NCBI GenBank assembly: GCA_024195265.1
Contig: JAJLRJ010000002.1
Span: forward strand, 17,994,768 to 18,058,767
From: Dendrophyllia cribrosa
Lineage: Eukaryota > Cnidaria > Anthozoa > Scleractinia > Dendrophylliidae
Length of the DNA: 64,000 nucleotides
Direction of reading: 5' to 3'
The position numbers and the translations under genes were made by a program. A model generated the notes under the pieces. The model had not been told where the DNA came from and made no database searches. It worked only from the letters and a program-made list of their open reading frames with translations. The first letter of the stretch is position 1, and every line of letters begins with the position of its first letter. Positions 1 to 20,302 of the stretch are shown piece by piece.

Positions 1-9620
<9,620 letters not shown>

Positions 9621-9780
9621 GACAACAAACTCCTGGAAGAATAAAAATGAAACGAAATGAGAATATTACATTTTAAATACTAAGGCGCTCAGGAAACGGG
9701 TGCTGAAATGAGAGGAAGGAAGAAATAAAACTCTTTCATATTGTGAGGATGGAAATTCGCTGGGTAATAAGACTAAATCA

Positions 9781-9927
9781 TGGTTCACACAAGCGACATA
9801 ACGACAAAACGGCGAGGTCACGCAAATGCAACTTCTATCATGCAACTAGTCAGTGAACAACACAACATGAGCAGGATTTATGTCATTATGTTCATGTTGC
9901 TATGTCGCTATGTCGCTAGTGTGAACC
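9781..9927. mobile_element. MITE upstream of PTEN
   Basis: Imperfect terminal inverted repeats: TGGTTCACACAAGCGACATA on the left and its reverse-complement match (CTAGTGTGAACCA) on the right, with further CGACATA/TATGTCG words inward. About 150 bp, no coding capacity. It lies just upstream of the alternative first exon, so it could fall in the promoter. Confidence 0.6.
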
Positions 9928-12187
9928 AGGCTTAATAACAATATTTATTTAGTGGTCAGACACCACTACTTTATTTCACTCCATGCCCGGGCATGCCGTC
10001 AATCCTTATATGGGCTTGACCTGATTGCTATTATATGAACATATTTTAATAAACAAACAAAAACGAGTTGAAGCAATACTTTATAACAGGGATCTTTTTT
10101 ACGGTTTTGATAAATTTTGTTCTGCTTTGGGGGATTTTTTTAAACTTACTATCATAGCAAGACATGTCTTTCCCCTCTCCCCAGTTCCCTTTTCTCCGAC
10201 GCCTAATACGCAGGCTACGTGTATTCCTATTTCTCGCCTCTGCAAGTACCGTCGACAAATTATCATACTGGCTACATGGGTTGGGAACGTTACAAATCGA
10301 TAATTTCGATACTCAGATAAAAGTCGATTGTTATTGATATATAATGATCGATAAATTGATTAATATCGAAATTCGATTGAAAATCAATAGTCAAAGTGAT
10401 TATCGATTTCGATCGATTTTTCTAATTAGCAAGAGTTCGATTTCTATCAATTGCTATCGAAAATATCGATTAGCAACGCTGCTGTCACGGATCTGCTTTT
10501 TAATAGCTTCCAGCCTTCATTTCTTGCTTCATGTGTTATCAAGATCTAGAACAGGCGAAACTTCACATCTCACTGTTGCGCAAGACTGATCAACACGACA
10601 ACAACAAATACACAAAAAAATATAAAGTACCTATTCTGAGCTTCAGTGAGAAGAGACTTGTAGTTGACTTCAGGAGGAAATCGGATGTACTTTTCTCCAC
10701 CGTACTCAAATGAAGATAAACCTTAACTGGGATTGAATAGAAGGCTGCAGCCCTTGATGTCCTTGATGAATTAGGTACCGGGAGATCACGATATTATAGC
10801 GAATTTTCTGAAAATTGCTTCTGTGGAACCTTATATTAAAACATTAAAACACGTGCTATAATTTGAAAATGAAAGCAGTTACTGAATAATCATAGTACAT
10901 TATTAGTTGATATGATGTAACCGGATATAAAGAGGGACTGACCGTCAGTGATAACTTTGTACCCTGATATATAGATGGACGCACAACCACGCACGATGAA
11001 TTTGAGCAAGAGAAAGTGATACCTCGTGGTATTCATGCTCGTAACTCTGTATGGTCGACCAGCTAGATACCTAAAATCCACTTTTTAATTGTCTCTTTAA
11101 TAGAAGATATCGTAGGGTTTTAAATTCAAAACTTCAGACCGGTGTAACCTTACCGGAAGACAAACTCTAAAGCGTCGTAACGGAAGTGAAATTGAGATAC
11201 ACATCCTTAAAAGGATGTTTTATTTTTGCTTGCTTGCGTTTCAAGTTGTGGTAAAACCACAGGTACCCCAAGATGTTTAAGAAACAGTGAAACTAAAACT
11301 CGCTGAAATAGCTTCGAATCGACCCCCCAGAAACCACTCAAGACACAAGTAAACACACAAAGAAGGTCAAGTGAGCCAGTTTTATTCAAATATCGTTCCT
11401 AATTTTACGCTCAAATTCCAAGTGAATTTTCCCCATACAAATCCTTCTAATTTCGCTATTACGCAACAGTTACCACGACGTTCAAATTACAACGTGTAAA
11501 CATTACTTGAGCTTGGGGTACCTGTGGTAACAGCGCCTTGAACTGCTGTCCCCAGCGCCAAAATAACGCGAATTGCACGTGTTTACTCAATTTCCATGTT
11601 ATATCGCCTGATGCAATCAAATGATAACTAAATTGAATGAAAAGATTCTATAAGGCAAAACTGAAGCATTTGTTTGGTGAAAACGTGCAGGATTACAAGG
11701 ATGGAAGTGGATTACAGTTCATCAATTTTGATTTCGTGACAAGTGGTCAAGAAATCAAAGTTTCCATTCTGGTGGAATTTTGAGTTTTTTAATCGATGTT
11801 TTGTCTCAAATATTTCTTTGCGTTCATTACATTTGGTGAGTTTTTCCTATTTTAACTGTAATAAAGCAAGCTTAAATCAAGCTCCTCGCCATAATCATAA
11901 ATGAAACACGATATTTCAGCCGGGAAATTGTCTCTTTTAAGCCGTTCATTTCCGCGGCTTATAACAGCCTTTTTCCTCAACGGTAGCTGGCTTCTCTATT
12001 TCGCTATGCTGATCAAGCCTGTACAGATAAAAGATGGACCTAGGACAGAAGGACCCAAGTATCGTTTTGTCATAATTAGAGGGGGTCAAACTTTATTCTA
12101 GACTACATGAGCTTGAAGTCTCTTATTAATCTCGTACCCAGATCTCACTCGTGCTTGTACTTCTGAAACAGCCAACCCGTCCTCTTC
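9928..12187. other. Intergenic DNA
   Basis: No gene recognised. It includes an ATCGAT-rich stretch (10299-10478) and a possible MITE at 11257-11531 whose ends carry ACCACAGGTACCCCAAG and its inverse. Confidence 0.4.
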
Positions 12188-12316
12188 TTTGAAATTAACG
12201 ATTATCGTTAATTCTCCAATTGCTCTGAATTTACGATTTTTGTTAATTTAGAACACTGACAGTCTGAAAGGAATTCTGGGAAGTTAGCATTTTTGTTGAA
12301 AAAGAACAATCCTTAG

Positions 12317-12412
12317 TGTTCGGACAGGACTCGAACCCCCGGCTCGAACCTACGACCCTTCGCTGACCAACACGATATCCTCTCTTCTAACCACTAGACC
12401 ACCACGCTGCTG
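12317..12412 (-). other. tRNA-like sequence, opposite orientation
   Basis: On the minus strand it reads TGGTCTAGTGGTTAGAAG (A-box-like) and later GGGTTCGAGTCC (B-box). About 20 nt of extra sequence with a second GGTTCGA word sits between, so it does not fold as a standard tRNA. Confidence 0.5.
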
Positions 12413-12651
12413 GTTGAGCAAACCACAATTTTTTAACATAATAAAATTCATGCGCTTATTCTACACCCTGTAGTAAGCCTATAAAATCACTCGCTTGAAA
12501 ATAATTTTAGAAAGTAAATGGAAAAGCTTGATCACCAAACCTCAACAAATAGCTTACCATTTGAAATCAGCGCTTAGGCCTAATGACTGTAGATCAATGA
12601 TATTCTATGCAAGACTCAAATAAATATCTTGCAGCATAATTTCCCATGTTG

Positions 12652-12725
12652 TTCGGTGGTCTAGTGGTAAGAAGACGTTCCTAGTAGCGGTAGTTCCGGG
12701 TTTGAATCCAGTCCAAATAACAGGG
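12652..12725 (+). other. tRNA-like sequence (tRNA-derived, degenerate)
   Basis: Has an A-box-like TGGTCTAGTGGTAAGAAG and a B-box-like GGGTTTGAATCC, a 74-nt span and a 7-bp end stem with six possible pairs. The T-stem is mismatched, so a functional tRNA is unlikely. A SINE head or tRNA pseudogene is more plausible. Confidence 0.5.
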
Positions 12726-12943
12726 TTTTTTTTATTTCTTCTTTTCTGAAATGTCCTGGGAAACAGTGTTCTAAATTAACTATAATCGTAAATCAGAGCA
12801 ATTTGAGAATTAACGATAATCGTTAATTTCAGAGAGTAGATCATGTTGAATTGTCGATATCCATTGTGTTGATGACGTAGAAAATAGTTTAGATTCGTTC
12901 TTTTGTATGCTCACAGTGTGTTTCGTTCCATTTCTTCAAAAGA

Positions 12944-13042
12944 ATGTCAGACTGTGATGAAGTTATGTCTTCTACAGAGTCTCTGTCAGACAGACAGAAG
13001 GTCGCCGAGGTCGAAGACTTCTCCTTTGCCGCCATGACACTC
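12944..13042 (+). CDS. Candidate first coding exon of an unidentified gene
   Basis: An ATG at 12944 opens 33 codons (MSDCDEVMSSTESLSD...) and runs directly into a strong donor, CTC|GTGAGT, followed at once by an in-frame TGA. The acidic, serine-rich peptide looks like a natural N-terminus, but no downstream exon could be assigned. It may be a chance ORF. Confidence 0.3.
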
Positions 13043-14448
13043 GTGAGTTGAAGTATTTTCTACGTCACAGCCTTGTAATACAATAGCTTTGGCCGCGCGC
13101 TCGATAGAGACACTTTCTGGCAGAAAATTCAAAACTTTCAAGCCGAATAATTTCACAATGGGAAGGATCTTTTCGATGAAACCCACAAAATTTAGATAAA
13201 GAAAGTAAAGCACTATCAAACCATGGAAATTCTTTTTCTTACTTCATATGCACTTTAAGGATAGTCGCGACTGTGAGCGCTCAAAAATAGGGCCGAAAGA
13301 CGACGCGGCGCGCGTATCTATATCGTGTCGGTTCACGCTCGCTTGACTCTCCCTGAGATAAATAAAATAAGGCTCGTAGTCTAGCTCGTAGTAGCTCGTA
13401 CTTTTAATCTTCGCTTTTGATCAGTTAAAACTGCCTAGTAAATTTACTTTAACAAACTTTATTACAAAACATTAACTTAGCCACTTACATAATAGTACTG
13501 TACAATCCCTAATCAATTTAAATTAAAAACACCATTAGAAGCCAGCTAAGAGACCAGCTCTCTCGCGCATCGTGCCTTTAGTGCTGTAGCAGCAACCCTT
13601 CTCCCACCGTCGTGCACACCATTTTCACTCTTTGATTAAAAGTATGGTCAAAATTAAGCGAAGTATATAACAAAGAACCCGGCCTTGGAAGCTTTTAATG
13701 GAATGGCCACGTAATTAGTCAGTTCTACGCAGCCGATATTTGGGTCATCACACAACGCTTCTGCCACACTTAGTGCATGGAGGTGGGGTGAGGGAGGAGG
13801 GGGGAGGGGGCGGGCGGACCCGGCAAACAACGGTTGCGTTGAAGACTACCACGAGTACTCATCAGTTTTTCTTACTGACAGCGGCTAGTAATATAATTCA
13901 ACTTATAAATTTCGGGAGCGTCTGCAAGCTATTTCACATTTATTATTTTTTTTTCATGTATACAAGGAGCGTCTCCGAAGGCGGGGGCTCCCAATAATTT
14001 TATCTGTTATAACTGAATGAGGAAACGCAAATTAACGAAAGCGCAGTTTTGTAACAAAGAACTCGACTCTCGTAAGTAAAATGTTTTTTATTTACGTTTG
14101 GTGCAAAATAGTTTAATTTTTTTGGTAGAGAAAGCTAAGGTGCCACTTTCAGCAACGATTATTTGAACTCCTTCCCATTTCTCTTTAGAAACATTGCAAC
14201 TTGGCAAATTTCAGTAAGAACAATATATAGGGGGCCTGTCTATTCACTTTTGTGGTAAAGTCCAGCCGCCTCTCATCGCTAACGGCCGGCTGTATTCGCA
14301 GGCTATATTATGATGCGTAAAGCTTTAAATTTAAAGTATCTTGCATACAGGTTCCAGTTATATGTTATAGAAAAAATAGTAAACATTGAGCATGCACGAG
14401 TTATATCCCTAATAATCTTTCTTCAATTAATTTACATTACAACAAAAG

Positions 14449-15126
14449 CAACTCCTTCTCTCCCTCCCTTCCTCCCTCCCTCTCTCCCTCCCTCCCTCCC
14501 TCCCTCCCTTCCTTCCTTCCTTCCTTCCTTCCTTCCTTCCTTCCTTCCTTCCTTCCTTCCTTCCTTCCTTCCTTCCTTCCTTCCTTCCTTCCTTCCCTCT
14601 CTCCCTCTCTCCCTCCCTCTCTCCCTCCCTCCCTCCCTTCCTCCCTTCCTTCCTTCCTTCCTTCCTTCCTTCCTTCCTTCCTTCCTTCCTTCCTTCCTTC
14701 CTTCCTTCCTTCCTTCCTTCCTTCCTTCCTTCCTTCCCTCTCTCCCTCCCTCCCGGCCTTCCTCCACCCCTCTCTCTCTCCCTCCCTCCCTCCCTCCCTC
14801 CCTCCCTCTCTCCTTCCCTCCTTCCCTCTTTCCTTCTCTCCTTCTCTCCTTCCCTCCCTCCTTCTCTCCTTCTCTCCTTCCTTCTCTCCTTCTCTCCTTC
14901 CTTCTCTCCTTCTCTCCTTCCCTCCCTCCTTCTCTCCTTCTCTCCCTCCCTCTCTCCCTCCCTCCTTCTCTCCTTCTCTCCCTCCTTCTCTCCTTCTCTC
15001 CTTCCTTCTCTCCTTCTCTCCTTCCCTCCCTCCTTCTCTCCTTCTCTCCTTCCTTCTCTCCTTCTCTCCTTCCCTCTCTCCCTCCCTCCTTCCCTCCCTC
15101 CCTTCCTCCCTCCCTTCCTTCCTCAT
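14449..15126. repeat. Long CCTT/CCCT homopyrimidine tract
   Basis: Nearly 680 bp of pure pyrimidine on the plus strand. There are long runs of (CCTT)n at about 14505-14595 and 14650-14735, and mixed CCCT/CTCT/CCTT units elsewhere. Long ORFs of Ser-Leu-Pro-Phe repeats on one strand and Arg-Glu-Gly-Lys repeats on the other result only from the repeat and are not genes. Such tracts can form triplex DNA and vary in length. Confidence 0.95.
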
Positions 15127-15461
15127 TTTCTCCCATGATTCCATTCCATCAAATGACATCGCATTTCCTTTTCTCGTACAATTTACAATTATCCAAGTAT
15201 ATTATCTAGTGGCTAAAATTTTAGTGTAACAGGTCTTATTAAGTTCAGTGAATAAATCAGAAGTATTTTGCTTGAAGACTAACAAGTCCAGTTCAGAGGT
15301 AAACAATAGATAGATCTCTAATAGTTTTCTTTGAACATTCTTTACTAGCCGTTCTCTCGCCCTCGCTTCCTCCCTTCATCTATGCATCCCTTCCCACCAA
15401 TCCCATATTATTATTGTACCCTTCTTCCTCCAGCTCCACAGTTCTATAGTCTCTCTCTCTG

Positions 15462-15806
15462 GTACACAGGACAAAATAACGACTTTAAGTGCAAGTAAAG
15501 GTTCATTAAAGAAAACTTAAAGAACAATTTCGACTATCTTTAAGTGCACCGTAAATTACTTAAATAAGCCTTTACTTGACAACACTTAAAGCTAGTAATG
15601 AACAATTTAAGTTGCCTTTAAGGGTCTTTAAGTTGTTGAAAAGTTGAATTAAAGATAACGTAAAGGTTCTTAAACACATTAAAGATATTTACTTACTTTA
15701 ATACATTTAAGAGTATTTACGTCTCAACTTAAAGATTTTCGATACCTTTAAGTAAAATTTAATTTTCTCTTAAAGATTAGTAAATTCATTATTTCGTCCT
15801 GTGGTA
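15462..15806. mobile_element. MITE with TTTAAGT-rich interior
   Basis: Ends carry TACACAGGACAAAATAACGA and an inverted near match at 15785-15806. The interior is packed with TTTAAGT/ACTTAAA words in both orientations and can fold. No ORF. Confidence 0.7.
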
Positions 15807-15830
15807 TATCAAATGTCTTTAGTGTTTAGT

Positions 15831-16897
15831 TTAGTCTCGGCAGGTAATATTAACAGGTACAGTAGCTTTCTTTTCAATCTCGTTTTCGTAATGAACAAAA
15901 TCCGTCGTTTCTCCCATAGAAAATGATTCCTTAGGGCTTGAAACAGCCGCTTCGACATCATCAAACATCTCAACATATCTAAGACACCTCCTTTTTTCAC
16001 TACTCCTTTTTGGTACTGAAGAGCATGCGCACTCTCGAAGGACCTTGTTACTTACGTCACAGAATGGCAACTCTGAAAACAATAACCGTGCCATTTCCCA
16101 TGATGCCATAAGCACCTCTTCCCAGCTCATTACTCCGCTGAAGGGCAGCAGGCTCATGTAGTACTTTCGAACCACGTTTGGTTCGCGTTGAAGTTCGTAA
16201 GGCAGGTTAGTAATGCCAAAGAAGGGCATGCGGTTGAGATAGTAAAAATTCATCAATCCTGAAGAAATCCATATGCCCCGCGGCCTGTAACAAACTCGTG
16301 GAGATTCCGGCCCAGGCTCGCGCGGCGAGTCACACCGTGAATAAATTTCTTCAGGCTGATCTTGCTTATCGATATTTTTGTACGCAGATCTCACTCGTTC
16401 TTGTACTCGACTAAAATGTGACCGCGGAGGACCTGGATTTGAGACTTGCTTATCGGTTGAATTGAATCCACGGTAAAATGGCAAATGTCTAGCCTGACTG
16501 TGGTGATTCATGACTCTTGGCGATTCATGTTCTTCAGGAGTAGGTTCCCGTTCCAAATAACTCTGAAATGTTCTATGCATTTCTTCATCATGCGCGTATA
16601 AATGGCTCAATTCTTCCCAACCTTCATCAATATTGCGCATGTTGGCATCAAACCTTGTTACACAGCAGGTGCCACATTCACATCCGGGAACATGCGCCGA
16701 CTCCGTGTCAACTGGCAGTTGCGGTAGCCCGTATAACGCTACGTAGATCTTTCCGCAGAGCCAAGTTAGGAATCCAACGAATAACACGAAGCCAAAAGTA
16801 CCAAACAAGATGATAACGGGCCATGATGGATTATTCTTGCTTGTGCTTGTTAAGTAAAAAGCTGTGTTAGCACTTGAAGCGATTGTGGAACCAGCAC
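15831..16897 (-). CDS. 3'-terminal exon of an unidentified single-pass membrane protein
   Basis: About 355 codons remain open to a stop at 15831. The upstream edge is a splice acceptor on the minus strand (a T-rich tract, then TTTAG|GTGCTGG). The apparent MFFFFF start of the longer ORF is therefore an intron polypyrimidine tract. The exon begins with about 25 extracellular-looking residues, then one transmembrane helix (WPVIILFGTFGFVLFVGFLT) and a Cys-rich stretch (CECGTCC). About 270 residues of probably cytoplasmic sequence follow, rich in Pro, Ser, Arg and Glu, with aromatic segments. I do not recognise the family. Upstream exons, presumably with a signal peptide, were not found. Confidence 0.7.
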
Positions 16898-16931
16898 CTA
16901 AATTAAAAAAAAAGAAGAACACTGAACTTGT

Positions 16932-17148
16932 GGTAATAAGTTCGTGTTCCAGTACACCAAATTGAAAATCAATAACAATGTTGTCCCGGCTAAACCACCA
17001 CCAATCCTAACCACCCGTCATGGAACATCACTACACATCATCGCACGTTGTTAGACCTAATCAACTTCCCTAGAAATCATCTAATGGAACTAGACATCAT
17101 CCAACATCACTAGGCATCATACAGGATACTGGAACACGAACTTATTCC
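16932..17148. mobile_element. MITE next to the membrane-protein exon
   Basis: Terminal inverted repeats of about 24 bp (TAATAAGTTCGTGTTCCAGT on the left, its inverse at 17126-17148). The interior holds direct repeats of ACATCATC/CTAGACATCAT. It lies 35 bp upstream of the acceptor of the 15831-16897 exon, so inside that gene's intron. Confidence 0.7.
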
Positions 17149-18743
17149 CGAACTTGTCTGAGTACGGTTCCACGTTTTTTGTGTTTAGCACTGATGAACG
17201 TTAATAGTTGAAATAAATAGTGACTAGTTCATCATAACTGAGGTGTTTAAAACCAGGCGTGCCTTTCTCAAATTCCCGAAAACATTTCGGCCCGAAATAT
17301 CTTCGGGAGTTTTGAGAAATGCACACCTAGTCTCGGCCATCTTGCTGATTTTAGACAAGAAAATCATTTTTATCTACCTGTGTGTATAAATTGATACTAG
17401 AACTTATACATGGTTCAATTCCTGCTGTTGCCATCTCCCCGGCGAATCCTGGGACAAAGCTAGCCCTTTTGGCCCGGGGTTGGGGAATTTCACAAAGTAG
17501 TTGTCCCAGATGTAGGGGGTGGAGATGCTTAATGATTCCATATTGACAATTAGCTGTATAGCCGATCCATGATAGGTCTGACTCTATTTTGCAATCATAT
17601 GTAGAAAATTTTCAGAAGATGTAACCATTTCGGATCTTTTAAACCCGCGTCCGCGCCCATCCATTAAATCCCGGTTCCCGCGTCTTTGACCTTTTCTTTT
17701 CCATAATATTGGGCGATAATGCGAAATTTCCTCAGGCTCTTATCTCTTGGCTTCCCGCCCTCTTCTTGCCGCCTTCCGCAGAACTCTCACTCCATATTTA
17801 CCTGTTTTCCCACCCCGTGGTCCCACCCCAATAATACGAAAGATAGAAAAAATTCAACCTACTTGGCTCATCGTCTTGAGCAAACGGGCGTCCATTGCAG
17901 AAAGCAAAGTAGAGACAAGTGTGCAGTAGAAAGATACCAGTCTGCGTTTTACGGCGTTCCGCCATCTAAAACCAACATTAGAATAATTTTCAGAGTAAAC
18001 TTAAACAGAAACAATTGATCATAAGTGGACTCGGCTTTGTATGAATCTAATTGGCAAGATCAATAATACTTTAAAAACTTTTTCTGTATGGAATCGCGAA
18101 AAAAGAGAGAAAACACTATTTCACTTACCTCTGAATTATTGTTCCTCAATACACTGTTTCTTCAATTCTGAAAAAACATCTTTTCAAGCTCGTCAAAATT
18201 AATATTGTTCTTTGCTAAGCTCCGAATCAAACTTCTAACTAGTTTAGGAGCTGGCTTAGAATAACCATTGATGACAAATACTACGTAACACATCTCAGTC
18301 AAGCTGCCGTGCGCGCGCTTGCGCGGTCGTGCTCGCGCTCGCGACATGCAGTTTCGAGAAAATTCCATGAGGACGAAATTTCATAATGTAATGGATGATA
18401 AAGAGTATGATGGCACGAGTGAAAGAGTGAAGGGCTGTGGAAACAAGACGTATCGTGTCCACGACTGTTTCAAAACGACTTATTATATGGCTCAACTGGT
18501 CCAAGATGAAAAGGAGCATTCTGATTGCCCTAAGCATTCCTAATTTTCCTGTTTGGACCACTAAGATGGTACTCTCACGACGTGATTTCACTGAAGCGTG
18601 TTTTCGAAAAAATGAGAACATGGAGAAAACAGTTTTGAATGAAGTGGTAACCTTTTCCAGAGCGTCTTTCCTAAACTTTTGCCAAAATGTTTGCGAAAAT
18701 GGGAAGTAATAAAAATGATGTTTGTACTCTTATTTCATTTAGC
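17149..18743. other. Intergenic or intronic DNA, no confident gene
   Basis: No recognisable coding exon. On the minus strand, 18127-18165 is bounded by a good acceptor (TTTTTTCAG) and donor (GAG|GTAAGTG) but has stops in all three frames, so it could be a 5'-UTR exon of the membrane-protein gene. Confidence 0.3.
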
Positions 18744-18924
18744 AGCGCGCCCGCTACCCTGGGTGCCAGAGGCTTGTCTCGCGCTCTCATCTCTCTCATA
18801 TTACACGCCTCTTATGTCTCTTTATTTTTTCTTTTCTTTTTATTTTTTTTTCCGGCCTTCGGCCGACAATTCTCACGAAAGCGTGCCGCGAGAGTACCTC
18901 TGTCACCCAGGGTACGCGCCCGCT
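18744..18924. mobile_element. MITE with GCGCCCGCTACCCTGGGTG ends
   Basis: Inverted ends of about 28 bp: CGCGCCCGCTACCCTGGGTG on the left and its near-perfect inverse at 18901-18924. The interior is T-rich and contains the palindrome CCGGCCTTCGGCCG. Confidence 0.7.
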
Positions 18925-20302
18925 TGCCAAAAGAAATATACTTTGCTGCGGCAAATTTGTAAAAGAGCCATAACAATAATTTCTTTATTGAACAAGCTTG
19001 TTCGGTCCGCAAACTAGGTCAATAACATATACAGTATATGTTTTTATGTAGAGGTATTAATTCTCGTCTCACAGGCCCGGGAAGAAAATATTTTGCCATT
19101 TTGGCTTAAAAATGGCGACAGTTTAATGGCCAAGTCAGAAAATGGGTTAGGGTTTCTAGGAATCTATAAACGGCAGGACAAACAACTCAAAATGCAAGGA
19201 TAGTACAACGAAAATTAAAGGCAGATCTAATGTCAATATAACGACGACTAGCAGAACTAGTCTACAGGGCCAGTGTCAACCTAGCCTGCGTAGCAGGTGT
19301 CGTGGAAAGAGAACTGGGGAGAAAGGGAAAGGCCAAGGACGCCTGCAATAAAGATCCCGATTTGTTCATTTCTGTGGACGCTGGCGGCCGCAAAATTCTG
19401 ATTGGCTAATTCGCGCTGGGCGGTAAACATATTAATTTCCCGCGTGAAGTCATCCATGAAATATCTTAATTCAGTCAAAATATATCATTAATTGAATTTT
19501 GAAATTCCCGCCATTTTGTTACTAAAAATAGCACAAATTGAAAGTTCAAGTGATTATAACTTTGGACTCAATTAAGATATTTCAGTTATCTCTTCAGTTT
19601 TGGAGTCGTGGAAACATGCTTTTTTTAGAATGAGTAATGAAATATTTGAAAATGTGACATTAAAAATTTTGGCGCCAAGTTAGTGACGTCATTTTCCCGC
19701 CAAAAAATCCGTTAAAATGAAAAACCAAAATCTTGCGTACCTCGGTAATGAGGAGATCTGTTCTGGTCTAAAATTTTAGATTAATCGGATGAAAACATAG
19801 AAAGTTATTTATGACCGCGTTTGAAATGGCGCGATTTTGCTTGCTCCTGGCCCGGCGTGACATTTAACGTTGACATTTAACGGCGTTGACATTTAAGGAA
19901 GGCTGTAGTTCTTGAATCGATTCTTGACGCCAGCAGTGAGAAGCTGATGCTTTATTAGCTGTAGCTTCTTAGGACTGACAGTCCGTACTTTTAAATTACT
20001 GTTAAGATTGTTTTTCTTAATCTTGGCGGTTCCAGGCCGCTAATTTTGAACTATTATTATTTATTAAACAGTTTTCAAACACTGTAACGGTTACTTTTGA
20101 AAATGTATGTCGCTTAGCATACGAAACCTCAAGTTTTATTTATAAAAATGCATTGGTTGGTGGTTGGTTACCATGTTTGTCACCGCTGTTTGTGTTTTAT
20201 TTCTTACGAACTTACATAACATGACGTCATAAGAGGCACTTTGTTCAATCATCCGAAAAGAAAATGTTATAAAATGTATTTGATTGTCACTTGTTATCAA
20301 AC
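18925..20302. other. Intergenic DNA upstream of the M28 peptidase gene
   Basis: No gene recognised. It should hold the promoter of the peptidase gene; no clear TATA box could be singled out. Confidence 0.4.

Larger units (their letters stand above)
12188..12832. mobile_element. Fold-back element with two oppositely oriented tRNA-like sequences
   Basis: About 65-bp terminal inverted repeats (12190-12258 and 12770-12830), each starting GAAATTAACGATTATCGTTA and so containing its own small palindrome. Inside lie two tRNA-like segments in opposite orientation, 12317-12412 (minus) and 12652-12725 (plus). No protein is encoded. The structure could be two tRNA-derived SINE copies captured in an inverted duplication, or a composite MITE. 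Confidence 0.6.

Noticed and set aside
12317..12725. Functional tRNA genes
   Set aside because: A and B boxes are present but the stems are mismatched and one has extra sequence, so tRNA-derived repeats are more likely.
14310..15209. Long ORFs on both strands (299, 234 and 240 aa)
   Set aside because: They are translations of the CCTT/CCCT tract and have no complexity beyond the repeat.
16898..16922. MFFFFFNLG start of the 363-aa minus ORF
   Set aside because: This is the polypyrimidine tract and AG of a splice acceptor, so the exon begins at 16897 and the ATG is not its start.
17377..17435. Candidate upstream exon of the membrane-protein gene on the minus strand (donor near 17377)
   Set aside because: The frame that would join the 16897 acceptor has a stop just upstream, so it cannot be the coding partner.
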